This document shows, in pieces, positions 36,014 to 43,937 of a stretch of DNA of 64,000 nucleotides. The notes below the pieces were generated by a model that ran no database searches, was not told the origin of the DNA, and worked only from the letters and a program-made list of their open reading frames with translations. The stretch's first letter is position 1, and each line of letters starts with the position of its first letter. The translations under genes were made by a program, and so were the position numbers. Source of the stretch: Acholeplasmataceae bacterium UBA4853 (GTDB taxonomy: Bacteria > Bacillota_I > Bacilli_A > Acholeplasmatales > Acholeplasmataceae); contig DHEJ01000010.1 of assembly GCA_002399815.1 (NCBI GenBank), positions 37,236-101,235 on the forward strand, in the 5' to 3' direction.

Positions 36014-37701
36014 ATAGTCTCCTTTACCTCATAGACTATTGTCTCATAAGGTCTTAATGTAATGTGTTTATGTTCAATTTTTGTATCTGGGTAATTAGAA
36101 ATTAGAATATAGCCAATTGGATAATTAGTTAAATCATATGTTACATTGTTTGTATCAAATGATCCAATGATTAAAAGTTTTTGTCCATTAAATGCTCTTT
36201 TATAGATAAATAATGAAGGGTGTTCAATTTCTATCATTTGATAAGTTCCATAGATTATGACATCCTTATAAGATGAAAATCTTCTTAATGATATAAGTTT
36301 TTGATAATAACTCCATATCGAGTTTTCATCAGCCATCTGATCAAATACATTGATACTTATATAATTTGGATTGACATTAAACCATGGTTTTACTTTTGAA
36401 AAACCAGCAAAATCAGTAGGACTCCATTGCATCATCGTACGTGGATGATCCCTTGATGTCATAGCCATCTTTTTAAAGATATAGTCTTTCTTGTCAGGTT
36501 CTGATTTTATCCAATTTTTATAGCCTGTAATTGTCGAGATATCATTAAATTCAGAAGGATCCTTAAATGGATAATTTGTCATTCCAATTTCTTCACCTTG
36601 ATAGATAAATGGGGTACCACGTGACATATACATAATGGTTGCAAGCATTTTAGCAGAAGCACTATGATAGTTTATATTCCCATAATGAGATACTAATCTT
36701 GGTTGATCATGATTAAGCCAGTTAAGAGGTAACCAGCCAATATCCTTAAATGTCTCTTGCCAACGGTTTAATGTTTTCTTTAAACCAACGACATCAACTT
36801 TTAAGTCTTTTAAGTCCAAAATATCATGAATGTTATTATGCCAGTTATGATCAAAGTTAAAGACCATAGATAATTCATTACTACCAAATCTTGCGTATTT
36901 TATGGCTTGTTCAATTCCAGCTTGTCCTCCAACCTCACCAATAGCAAACGCATCGTAAGGTTTGAAGAGTTTTTCATACATTTGATTTAAATATACATGA
37001 GTTTTAGGTAGATTTGAAAATTTAAACCAATCTAGTACGATATCTTTTGAGAATGTAGAATCCTCAAATGGTGCACGGTCTAAATGTGATACAGCATCAA
37101 TTCTAAAACCATCTATACCTAAGTCTAACCACCATTTTCCAACATCTACCATTGAATCTAATACTTTGGGATTATTCCAGTTTAGATCAGGCATTTTATC
37201 GGAAAATATTTTCATGTAATATTCATTGGTTATAGGATCGAATTTCCAAGCAGAACCACCGAAGAATGAACCCCAGTTTGTCGGTTCTTTCATTTGATTA
37301 CCTATCATTTTAGGTTTTTGCCAAATATAGTAATCACGATAAGGGTTGTCAACGGATTTTCTAGATTCCATGAACCAAGCATGTTCATCTGAAGTATGAT
37401 TTAATACGAAGTCAAGTATGACTTTTATACCTAATTGATGTGCTTTTTTAAGAAGTTTTTTAAAGTCGTCCATTGAACCGTATTCTTTTGCTATTGAAAA
37501 GTAGTCTCTTACATCATACCCATTATCATCCATAGGAGAATCATAAAAAGGGGTAATCCATATCAGGTTAACACCTAAAAGGTGAAGGTATTCTAATTTT
37601 TCAGTGATCCCATTTAAATCACCAATACCATCATTATTTGCATCAAAAAAACTCTTAATATATATCTGATATCCTACGGATTCCATCCACCATTTTTTCA
37701 T
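36010..37701 (-). CDS. GH13 alpha-glucosidase (MalL/oligo-1,6-glucosidase type)
   Basis: Cytoplasmic alpha-glucosidase cutting maltose, isomaltose or short dextrins. GH13 regions: DFVLNHTSDEH, GFRIDAVSHLD (nucleophile Asp), AIGEVGG (acid Glu), and LNHDQPRLVSHYG. N-terminal VYQIYIKSFFDANNDGIGDL and length 563 match the oligo-1,6-glucosidase group. First gene of the malL-like/malQ operon. A cre-like site lies in the 125-bp divergent promoter region shared with the neopullulanase gene. Exact linkage preference is not determined. Confidence 0.88.
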   Translation of the reverse strand: MKKWWMESVGYQIYIKSFFDANNDGIGDLNGITEKLEYLHLLGVNLIWITPFYDSPMDDNGYDVRDYFSIAKEYGSMDDFKKLLKKAHQLGIKVILDFVLNHTSDEHAWFMESRKSVDNPYRDYYIWQKPKMIGNQMKEPTNWGSFFGGSAWKFDPITNEYYMKIFSDKMPDLNWNNPKVLDSMVDVGKWWLDLGIDGFRIDAVSHLDRAPFEDSTFSKDIVLDWFKFSNLPKTHVYLNQMYEKLFKPYDAFAIGEVGGQAGIEQAIKYARFGSNELSMVFNFDHNWHNNIHDILDLKDLKVDVVGLKKTLNRWQETFKDIGWLPLNWLNHDQPRLVSHYGNINYHSASAKMLATIMYMSRGTPFIYQGEEIGMTNYPFKDPSEFNDISTITGYKNWIKSEPDKKDYIFKKMAMTSRDHPRTMMQWSPTDFAGFSKVKPWFNVNPNYISINVFDQMADENSIWSYYQKLISLRRFSSYKDVIIYGTYQMIEIEHPSLFIYKRAFNGQKLLIIGSFDTNNVTYDLTNYPIGYILISNYPDTKIEHKHITLRPYETIVYEVKETI

Positions 37702-37760
37702 AAAGAAAAGACCCTCGCTTCACTCTTTAATTGTATCAAATTTTAATGCTATAATAAAGA

Positions 37761-37774
37761 TGATAGCGGTTACA
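37761..37774. promoter_or_regulatory. cre-like / LacI-type operator between divergent glucosidase and neopullulanase genes
   Basis: TGATAGCGGTTACA fits the CcpA consensus TGWNANCGNTNNCA at every fixed position. It lies upstream of TGtTATAAT (37798-37806) for the plus-strand gene and over the -35 region of the minus-strand operon. Confidence 0.6.
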
Positions 37775-37826
37775 TATTTCTTGCATGTATCTAATAATGT
37801 TATAATGTATTGGGTGATTAAATTAT

Positions 37827-39629
37827 ATGAACAAACATGCATTGTTTCATCAAGCAAAATCGGAATATTCATACCAATTTGATGAGAAAAAACTACATAT
37901 TTTATTTAAAACAGCGAAAAATGATGTGAATAGTGTTTCACTATCTTTTGGAGATCCATTTGATTGGCAATACTCAAATGGTAAAGCACATTGGGTATCT
38001 AACCTTTTTGTTATGGAAAAGAGATATCAAACTGATGACTTTGATTACTACTTCATCGAAGTAGAACCAAAAGATTATCGTTGTAAATATGCTTTTTTAA
38101 TTCAAGCGGATGAAGGTATTTTCTTTTATGGTTCAAAACGCTTGGAAAAACTAGATAAACTTCCAAGTAATGATTTTTTAGAAGGAAGTTTCTATGACTT
38201 ATCAAACTATTTTAACTATCCATACTTAAATAAAGAAGACCTATCAGATACACCATCTTGGGTTAGACAAACAGTATGGTATCAAATATTTTTAGATCGT
38301 TTTTATTCTAAGAGAAAAAACTCTAAATTACCTTGGGGTAAATTGCCGGTTTCTAATCATGAATTTTATGGTGGTGATATCTTAGGTGTTATTGAGAAGC
38401 TACCTTATTTAAAAGAATTAGGTATAACAGGTATTTATTTTACACCAATTTTTGAAGCGAACTCTGCACATAAATATGATACGATTGATTACTATAAGAT
38501 TGATCCTCAATTTGGTACAAATGAACAATTTGGAATGTTGGTTAAAGAAGCACATAAATTAGGTATTAAGATTGTTTTAGATGCTGTATTAAATCACTGT
38601 GGATGGAATCATCCGTTCTTTCAGGATGTGGTTAAACATGGAAGAAACTCAAAATATGCTAATTGCTTTTTCTTAGATAAAGACCCGATTATCAATTTTA
38701 AGATTGATCAATTCGGTAAACCTGTTTATGAGCATAATCTAAGACCTAATTATCGTACATTTGCATATACACCACACATGCCAAAGTGGAATACGAGTGA
38801 TAAAATTGCAGAAAAACATTTACTTGGATCGATTGAATACTGGATTAAAACATACGATATTGATGGATGGCGATTAGATGTTTCTAATGAAATATCTCAT
38901 GATTTCTTAAGAAAAGTTAAAGAAGTTACTAAGAAAGCTAAAAAAGATACATTCATCTTCGGTGAAAACTGGGATTCATCTATCCCTTGGTTACGTGGTG
39001 ACCAAATGGATGCAGTGATGAATTATGATCTTTCTATTCCAATGTGGCAATATTTCGAAGATAAAATTAATTTAGAAGAATTTAAAAATGAACTCATTAG
39101 TTATACTGCTAATACACCTAAAAACGTTATTAGAAACATGTTTAACCAATTGGATACACATGACACAGTAAGAATGTTAAGACGTTTAAAAGATAATCCG
39201 GAACGACTAAAGATTGCTTACTTAATGATGTTTGCTAGTGCTGGTGCACCAAATATTTATTATGGAAGTGAAGTTGGTTTAACAGGAGATCATGATCCTG
39301 ATAACCGTCGATGCTTTAATTGGAATGAAAGTTCATGGAATATGAGTTTAAGAAATTTTATTAAAAAACTGATTGAACTTAGAAATACATATAGTGCATT
39401 TATGGAAAGTGATTATCATTTCATTGATCAAAATTCACTATCATTTGTCAAAAAGAGTGCTACGCATGAACTATTATTCTTAATCAATGATAAAAATCAA
39501 AGTATGACATTAACTATAACTGATAATCTTGTTGGTAGATATAAAGATTTACTAAATAATGAAGTCTTTAATTTAGAAAAATCATGTCAATTAGATGCAT
39601 TTGACTATAAAATTTTAATTAAATATTAA
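37827..39629 (+). CDS. GH13 neopullulanase/cyclomaltodextrinase-type enzyme
   Basis: Cytoplasmic dextrin-degrading enzyme with an N-terminal CBM34-like beta domain (about 1-125), then the GH13 barrel from WYQIFLDRFY. Catalytic segments are DAVLNHCGW, GWRLDVSNEIS (nucleophile), FGENWDS (acid), and LDTHDTVRML. The 600-residue length and domain order match neopullulanases, maltogenic amylases and cyclodextrinases. Divergent from the malL-like/malQ operon. The insertion sequence begins 5 bases after its stop codon, between the gene and its original terminator at 41221. Confidence 0.87.
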   Translation: MNKHALFHQAKSEYSYQFDEKKLHILFKTAKNDVNSVSLSFGDPFDWQYSNGKAHWVSNLFVMEKRYQTDDFDYYFIEVEPKDYRCKYAFLIQADEGIFFYGSKRLEKLDKLPSNDFLEGSFYDLSNYFNYPYLNKEDLSDTPSWVRQTVWYQIFLDRFYSKRKNSKLPWGKLPVSNHEFYGGDILGVIEKLPYLKELGITGIYFTPIFEANSAHKYDTIDYYKIDPQFGTNEQFGMLVKEAHKLGIKIVLDAVLNHCGWNHPFFQDVVKHGRNSKYANCFFLDKDPIINFKIDQFGKPVYEHNLRPNYRTFAYTPHMPKWNTSDKIAEKHLLGSIEYWIKTYDIDGWRLDVSNEISHDFLRKVKEVTKKAKKDTFIFGENWDSSIPWLRGDQMDAVMNYDLSIPMWQYFEDKINLEEFKNELISYTANTPKNVIRNMFNQLDTHDTVRMLRRLKDNPERLKIAYLMMFASAGAPNIYYGSEVGLTGDHDPDNRRCFNWNESSWNMSLRNFIKKLIELRNTYSAFMESDYHFIDQNSLSFVKKSATHELLFLINDKNQSMTLTITDNLVGRYKDLLNNEVFNLEKSCQLDAFDYKILIKY

Positions 39630-39727
39630 TTTAAGGTATTTAAATTATTGTATGGTAATGGTATACCTATCCAATATAGTATGGTAGACCATACAATTTT
39701 TGAAATACGATTTTAATATAGAAAAAA

Positions 39728-39786
39728 ATGAAGACCTCGTTTAAAATGAGATTAGCTGATAATCCATAAGAAAGCGAGGTCTTCAT
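39728..39786 (+). promoter_or_regulatory. Long hairpin covering transposase start
   Basis: ATGAAGACCTCG (39728-39739) and CGAGGTCTTCAT (39775-39786) are perfect 12-bp arms. The 3' arm includes the ribosome site (GAGG) and the first bases of the ATG at 39785. A transcript entering from outside the element would fold and hide the start, as in IS10/IS50 protection. Confidence 0.6.
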
Positions 39787-41071
39787 GTATGATAATAACA
39801 TAAAACTACTCTCTCTAATACATCTAAGAGATAACATTGAATCAATTGATATCACATATGATAGTGATACTTTAATAGCAATCATCAAGTTATTTAAAAG
39901 AACGACAACTTGTGCAGTATGTAGAACGAATGCATCTAAATTTAACTGCTATAAGATTAAGAAAATTATTCATAGTATTTCTACACAAAAGCCGTGTATT
40001 ATTCATTTTAAACAACGCAGGTATCAATGCATAACCTGTGGAAAGACTTATTTTGAAGATAATCCATTTGTAGAAAGTAATTCAAACATTGGACATTTGA
40101 CTAAGTTATCTATATTAGAGTATTTAAAAGATTTTAATCACACATTCACTGATACTGCTAAGTTATTTAATGTATCCATTCAAAGTGTGATTGATATCTT
40201 TGATAAGTCGATTGATGCTAGGCGAAGGTTATTACCTGAGATCATCTGTATTGACGAAGTATTTACCTCTAAAATGAACCGATATAAATACGCCTGTGTC
40301 TTATTAGATTTTAAATCATCCAAATTAATTGATGTGATAGCAACCCGTCATAAAAACTACTTAATTGAATATTTTAGTAGAATTTCTTTAAAGGAAAGGA
40401 CATCCGTTAAGTACTTTATCATGGATATGTGGGATTCATATCGTGATACGGTTAAATTATGTTTCCCACAAGCTAAAATAGCTGTGGACTCATTTCATAT
40501 TATTAGAAATCTAAATGAAGCACTTAAAGCTGTTCGAATCAAAGTACAAAACAAATACTACCAAAATAGATCCAAGTTAGAACATCACGATATGTATTAC
40601 TATATGTTAAAGAAGTTTCATTACTTCTTCGTTAAGGATTATGAGTCAATCTATGATGGTAAAATTAAGATGACTAAGTATCAATCTTACTGGCATAAAT
40701 CAGAAATATTAGGGTATTTACTTTCAATTGATGATGAATTAACTACTGCTTATAGACTTAAGGAAAGATATCGTGAATTTAACCTGACAGCTGATTATGA
40801 AACGTGCAATGATGAGTTAAATGATCTAATATATGAATTTAGGAATAGTGGGCTAGAATCATTTAGATCGTTTGGTAAAACACTGGAAAGATGAAATAAA
40901 AATTCGTTGGTTAGAATTAATGGTAGAAGACTATCCAATGGTCCTATTGAATCTACCAATTCTAAGATTAAAACCATTATCAAAACATCCAATGGCATTA
41001 AGGATTTCGATAGATTTAGAAACAGAGTACTATATTCTATTAATAAAGATTTACCTATCCAAAATAAATAA
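39785..41071 (+). pseudogene. ISL3-like transposase with one internal TGA
   Basis: DDE transposase. The N-terminal zinc-finger part has CAVCRTNA and CITCGKTYFEDN. Catalytic Asp residues are likely in IICIDEVF and IMDMWDSY, and the helper region is AKIAVDSFHIIRNLN. The frame stops at TGA 40892-40894 after GKTLER, then continues in the same frame to INGRRLSNGPIESTNSKIK and RFRNRVLYSINKDLP, ending TAA 41069-41071. The TGA sits where relatives usually have Trp (LExWK). In a TGA-stop organism the protein lacks its last roughly 58 residues and the conserved Glu region (GPIES), so it should be inactive. Confidence 0.82.
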
Positions 41072-41093
41072 TAAGTATGAATTATCAGCAAAG

Positions 41094-41124
41094 AAAAAGG
41101 CACTTCATTCTGAGTGCCTTTTTG
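41094..41124 (+). terminator. Terminator inside the insertion sequence
   Basis: AAAAAGGCACT pairs with AGTGCCTTTTT (11 bp, 8-base loop), downstream of the transposase frame. Confidence 0.85.
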
Positions 41125-41220
41125 AGTACCATACAATAATTGAAAGCATGATTTACCATATGATTTTGGATAGCCTTATTTAGTATTTACCATACTATTT
41201 TTGAAAGAGCCTTAATTTAA

Positions 41221-41256
41221 AAGCCTCATATCGACTTTGATATGAGGCTTTCTTTT
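41221..41256. terminator. Bidirectional terminator between neopullulanase (with IS) and GH13 amylase gene
   Basis: AAGCCTCATATC pairs with GATATGAGGCTT (12 bp, 6-base loop), followed by TCTTTT. Before the IS insertion it lay 12 bases behind the neopullulanase stop. Confidence 0.9.
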
Positions 41257-42535
41257 ATAATTTAATATGGAAAATGATTGGTTCGTTAGATAAGTTCATT
41301 AAACCTTCTTCAACAACGTAAGTATTTTCACTTAATAAGTTCTGATATATACCATCTGGTAAATCAACTTTCAGTGTTCTGAGGTTTTCTAGGTTAAATA
41401 TACCTAACATTTTCTCAGAATTTAATTGATATGATAGTACAGCGATATGCTTGGTTTCAACAAAGTTATATACACCTTCACTAAATATCTTAGCTTTTTT
41501 AAGTTTAGCTAATTTTTTAATGAGTGGTTCAATAGACTTTTCTTTATCCCAAGGGACTAAATCAAATTCAAACAAACTAGGTCTATGCATTACTTGATGT
41601 TCTTGACCTGCATAAAGCATAGTAGTACCTTTCAAGAAGAACTGTAATGCCGTCATTTGCAGAAGCTTTTCTGGATCATTTACTTTTTTAGCGATACGTT
41701 CTTGATCATGGTTTTCAAATGAACGAAGTTTTACGTAGTTTTTAGGATATGTAACTTCTTGTCGCCAAAGTTCATATAAGTATCGTTCTAAAGTGTTTTT
41801 ACCATTTAAGTATCCATCCATAAAACTAAAGATATCATAATCATATGCGATATCAAATGCTTGATACATTTGTGAATCTGTTGAAGCATCATAACCTATA
41901 TCTCTTAAATATTTAATAAATCCATACTCAACGGACTCAGTTAACCAAATGAGGTTTGGATTCACTAAGTCTAAAGATTTTCTCGCTTCTAACCAGAAAT
42001 CAATCGGTAAAAGTGGTGCGACATCACATCTAAATCCATCTACATATTGTGCCCAATATTTTAAAACATCAATAAGATAGGTCCAGATTTCTCTATTATC
42101 TAAGTTTAAATCGGTTATATCACTCCAATCACCGACTCTATTTGCAAATGTACCATCTGCTTTTTTATAGAACCAATGTGGATTTTTTTGAGTAAGTATT
42201 GAATCTCTTGAAGTATGATTAAATACAATATCCATCATAATTTTCATACCACGCTTATGTGTTTCTTCAACAAGTAGTTTAAAGTCATCTAAACTGCCGT
42301 TTAACGCATCAATAGCATAGTAATCATATATAGCATAAGGAGAACCGACTTCACCTTTTCGATCTTTTTTTCCGATTGGATGAAATGGTAGTAAATAGAC
42401 AACATCAGTTCCTAAAGATTGAATACGATCTAAATCTTTGATTAATCCTTTAAAATCATGAGTTGGTGTGTGTTGTCTGACAAATACTTGATAAATCATG
42501 TAATTTCTTAAATAGTTTGGTGTTTGTTTAGCCAC
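41255..42535 (-). CDS. GH13 alpha-amylase-type enzyme, cytoplasmic
   Basis: Glycoside hydrolase of family 13, 426 residues, no signal peptide. Catalytic parts are DIVFNHTSRDS, GFRCDVAPLLP (nucleophile), WLTESVEYG (acid) and RSFENHDQER. The start is taken as GTG 42535 (MAKQTPNYLRNY) because GGATAAGG lies just before it; a GTG at 42559 would overlap malG by 17 bp. Last gene of the malEFG operon, so it probably cuts imported maltodextrins. The specific activity (amylase, maltodextrinase or maltohexaose-producing) is open. Confidence 0.82.
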   Translation of the reverse strand: MAKQTPNYLRNYMIYQVFVRQHTPTHDFKGLIKDLDRIQSLGTDVVYLLPFHPIGKKDRKGEVGSPYAIYDYYAIDALNGSLDDFKLLVEETHKRGMKIMMDIVFNHTSRDSILTQKNPHWFYKKADGTFANRVGDWSDITDLNLDNREIWTYLIDVLKYWAQYVDGFRCDVAPLLPIDFWLEARKSLDLVNPNLIWLTESVEYGFIKYLRDIGYDASTDSQMYQAFDIAYDYDIFSFMDGYLNGKNTLERYLYELWRQEVTYPKNYVKLRSFENHDQERIAKKVNDPEKLLQMTALQFFLKGTTMLYAGQEHQVMHRPSLFEFDLVPWDKEKSIEPLIKKLAKLKKAKIFSEGVYNFVETKHIAVLSYQLNSEKMLGIFNLENLRTLKVDLPDGIYQNLLSENTYVVEEGLMNLSNEPIIFHIKL

Positions 42536-42542
42536 TTTATCC

Positions 42543-43934
42543 TTATCCTTTCGTTGCACCTGCCATAATACCTTCGATAAGGTATCTTTGGAAAATCATA
42601 TAAATCACAGCAATTGGCATACCAACAATTAATGCAGCAGCAGCAAATGCTGGGTAATTTAAATCATATTGACCATTAATGAAAGAGAAGATACCAACAG
42701 CAAGTGTCCATTGATTTTGAATTTGATCAATCGCGACCCCTGGTCCTGGAACGTTTAATAGATAACCCGGTAACATATAGTCCATCCAAGGTGCCATAAA
42801 CATACTCACTGCAACAAACATTAAGATTGGAACTGCAAGCGGTAAGATAATATAAACAAATATCTTAAGTTTGGAAGCACCATCAATCATTGCCGATTCA
42901 TCTAAATCTTTAGGGATTTGAGCTAGGAATCCTTTAATCAACCATAGATTACCAGGTATTGCTCCCCCGATATAAAGAATTGTTAAATAAATTGGTTGTC
43001 CGAGGAAACCGAACTTCCAGAATAATACGTACATAGCGATTAAACCCATAAATGAAGGGAATGCTTGTAGTACTAAAATAGTAAGTAAACCAGCTTTTTT
43101 ACCTTTGAATGAGTATCTTGCAAATACATAAGATGCTCCAGTGATAATAACTGTACCAAAAATCATATTAATTACTGCAATGATAATGGTATTTAAGTAC
43201 CAGCGACCGAATTTAGATTCTGGGGAATTGAATAGATAATCAAATCCACTCCATGATGGATTTGATGGCCAGATTTCGTTAGGAACCGTTGAAGTACCAC
43301 TTGAAAATGCCATACCGAAGATATAAATTACAGGGATTAAGACGACAACAACTAATAATGTTAATTCTGCATTAATTAATGTCTTCATTAAAATGTTTTT
43401 AATCGAAAATGTTGCACGTATTGATAATTTAGACGTATTACGACGTTTAGGTTTAAACTTGAAGTGATAAAAACCGTAGATAGGAATAAGCCCTATTAAA
43501 CCGGGTTCAATACCTTCATAGCCTTTTTTAGTCGCATATTCAACAACTAAACCTTGATGGACTAATAATACTAAAATCACTAAGAAGATTATAACCAATG
43601 TTCTCATAAAGTTATTAACAAAGGATACATAAGTAATCATTGACACAGGTATGACAATAATAAGTGCCAATAACATGCCTACGAAAACGAGTCCAATCTT
43701 CTTTATTACGATTTCAAATGAATAAAGATAATCAAATTCCTCTTTTGTGACACCTGGTTTTAAATTTTCTAAGTGTTTAACGTAGTAATTACCATAGAAT
43801 GGAATAAAAGCAATGAGCTTAATCTTTAGTTTATGTTCATAACCTTTCTTTTTAACTACATCAAAAATTATATAGAAATTAGAAATTATTCCCCAAAGGA
43901 CTATAAATACTAGAGATAAAATTAATAATTCCAT
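42543..43934 (-). CDS. malG: Maltodextrin ABC transporter permease, MalG-like, with extended N-terminus
   Basis: The C-terminal roughly 280 residues form a normal MalG-type permease, with the EAA loop DESAMIDGASKLKIFVYIILP contacting the ATPase and a C-terminus ending GIMAGATKG. The N-terminal roughly 185 residues are extra: about four membrane helices and two repeats of the pattern KKGYE..LI..IP.YG.Y (about 30-55 and 135-160). E. coli MalG is 296 residues. It starts 3 bases after malF. The ATPase is encoded apart, at 56020. The role of the extension is unknown. Confidence 0.88.
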   Translation of the reverse strand: MELLILSLVFIVLWGIISNFYIIFDVVKKKGYEHKLKIKLIAFIPFYGNYYVKHLENLKPGVTKEEFDYLYSFEIVIKKIGLVFVGMLLALIIVIPVSMITYVSFVNNFMRTLVIIFLVILVLLVHQGLVVEYATKKGYEGIEPGLIGLIPIYGFYHFKFKPKRRNTSKLSIRATFSIKNILMKTLINAELTLLVVVVLIPVIYIFGMAFSSGTSTVPNEIWPSNPSWSGFDYLFNSPESKFGRWYLNTIIIAVINMIFGTVIITGASYVFARYSFKGKKAGLLTILVLQAFPSFMGLIAMYVLFWKFGFLGQPIYLTILYIGGAIPGNLWLIKGFLAQIPKDLDESAMIDGASKLKIFVYIILPLAVPILMFVAVSMFMAPWMDYMLPGYLLNVPGPGVAIDQIQNQWTLAVGIFSFINGQYDLNYPAFAAAALIVGMPIAVIYMIFQRYLIEGIMAGATKG

Positions 43935-43937
43935 ATT

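Larger units (their letters stand above)
39635..41211. mobile_element. ISL3-family-like insertion sequence, 1577 bp
   Basis: Bounded by imperfect inverted ends (left GGTATTTAAATTATTGTATG; right, read inward, GGCTCTTTCAAAAATAGTAT; both continue GGTA) and flanked by direct copies of TTAATTTAA (39626-39634, 41212-41220). This fits the 8-bp target duplication of ISL3, with one ambiguous base. Both ends carry extra subterminal copies of TATGGTA, probably transposase binding sites. The transposase gene is interrupted by one TGA. It inserted just behind the neopullulanase stop without damaging it. Confidence 0.88.

Noticed and set aside
40795..41136. Minus-strand ORF in the 3' part of the insertion sequence
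   Set aside because: Antisense of the transposase; no start signals or domain.
40872..41183. Alternative-frame ORF after the transposase stop, suggesting a frameshift
   Set aside because: The family motifs after the TGA are in the original frame, so the defect is a nonsense codon, not a frameshift.
39635..41211. Repeated TATGGTA units considered as CRISPR or tandem repeat
   Set aside because: Irregular spacing and both orientations; they fit subterminal transposase sites of the insertion sequence.
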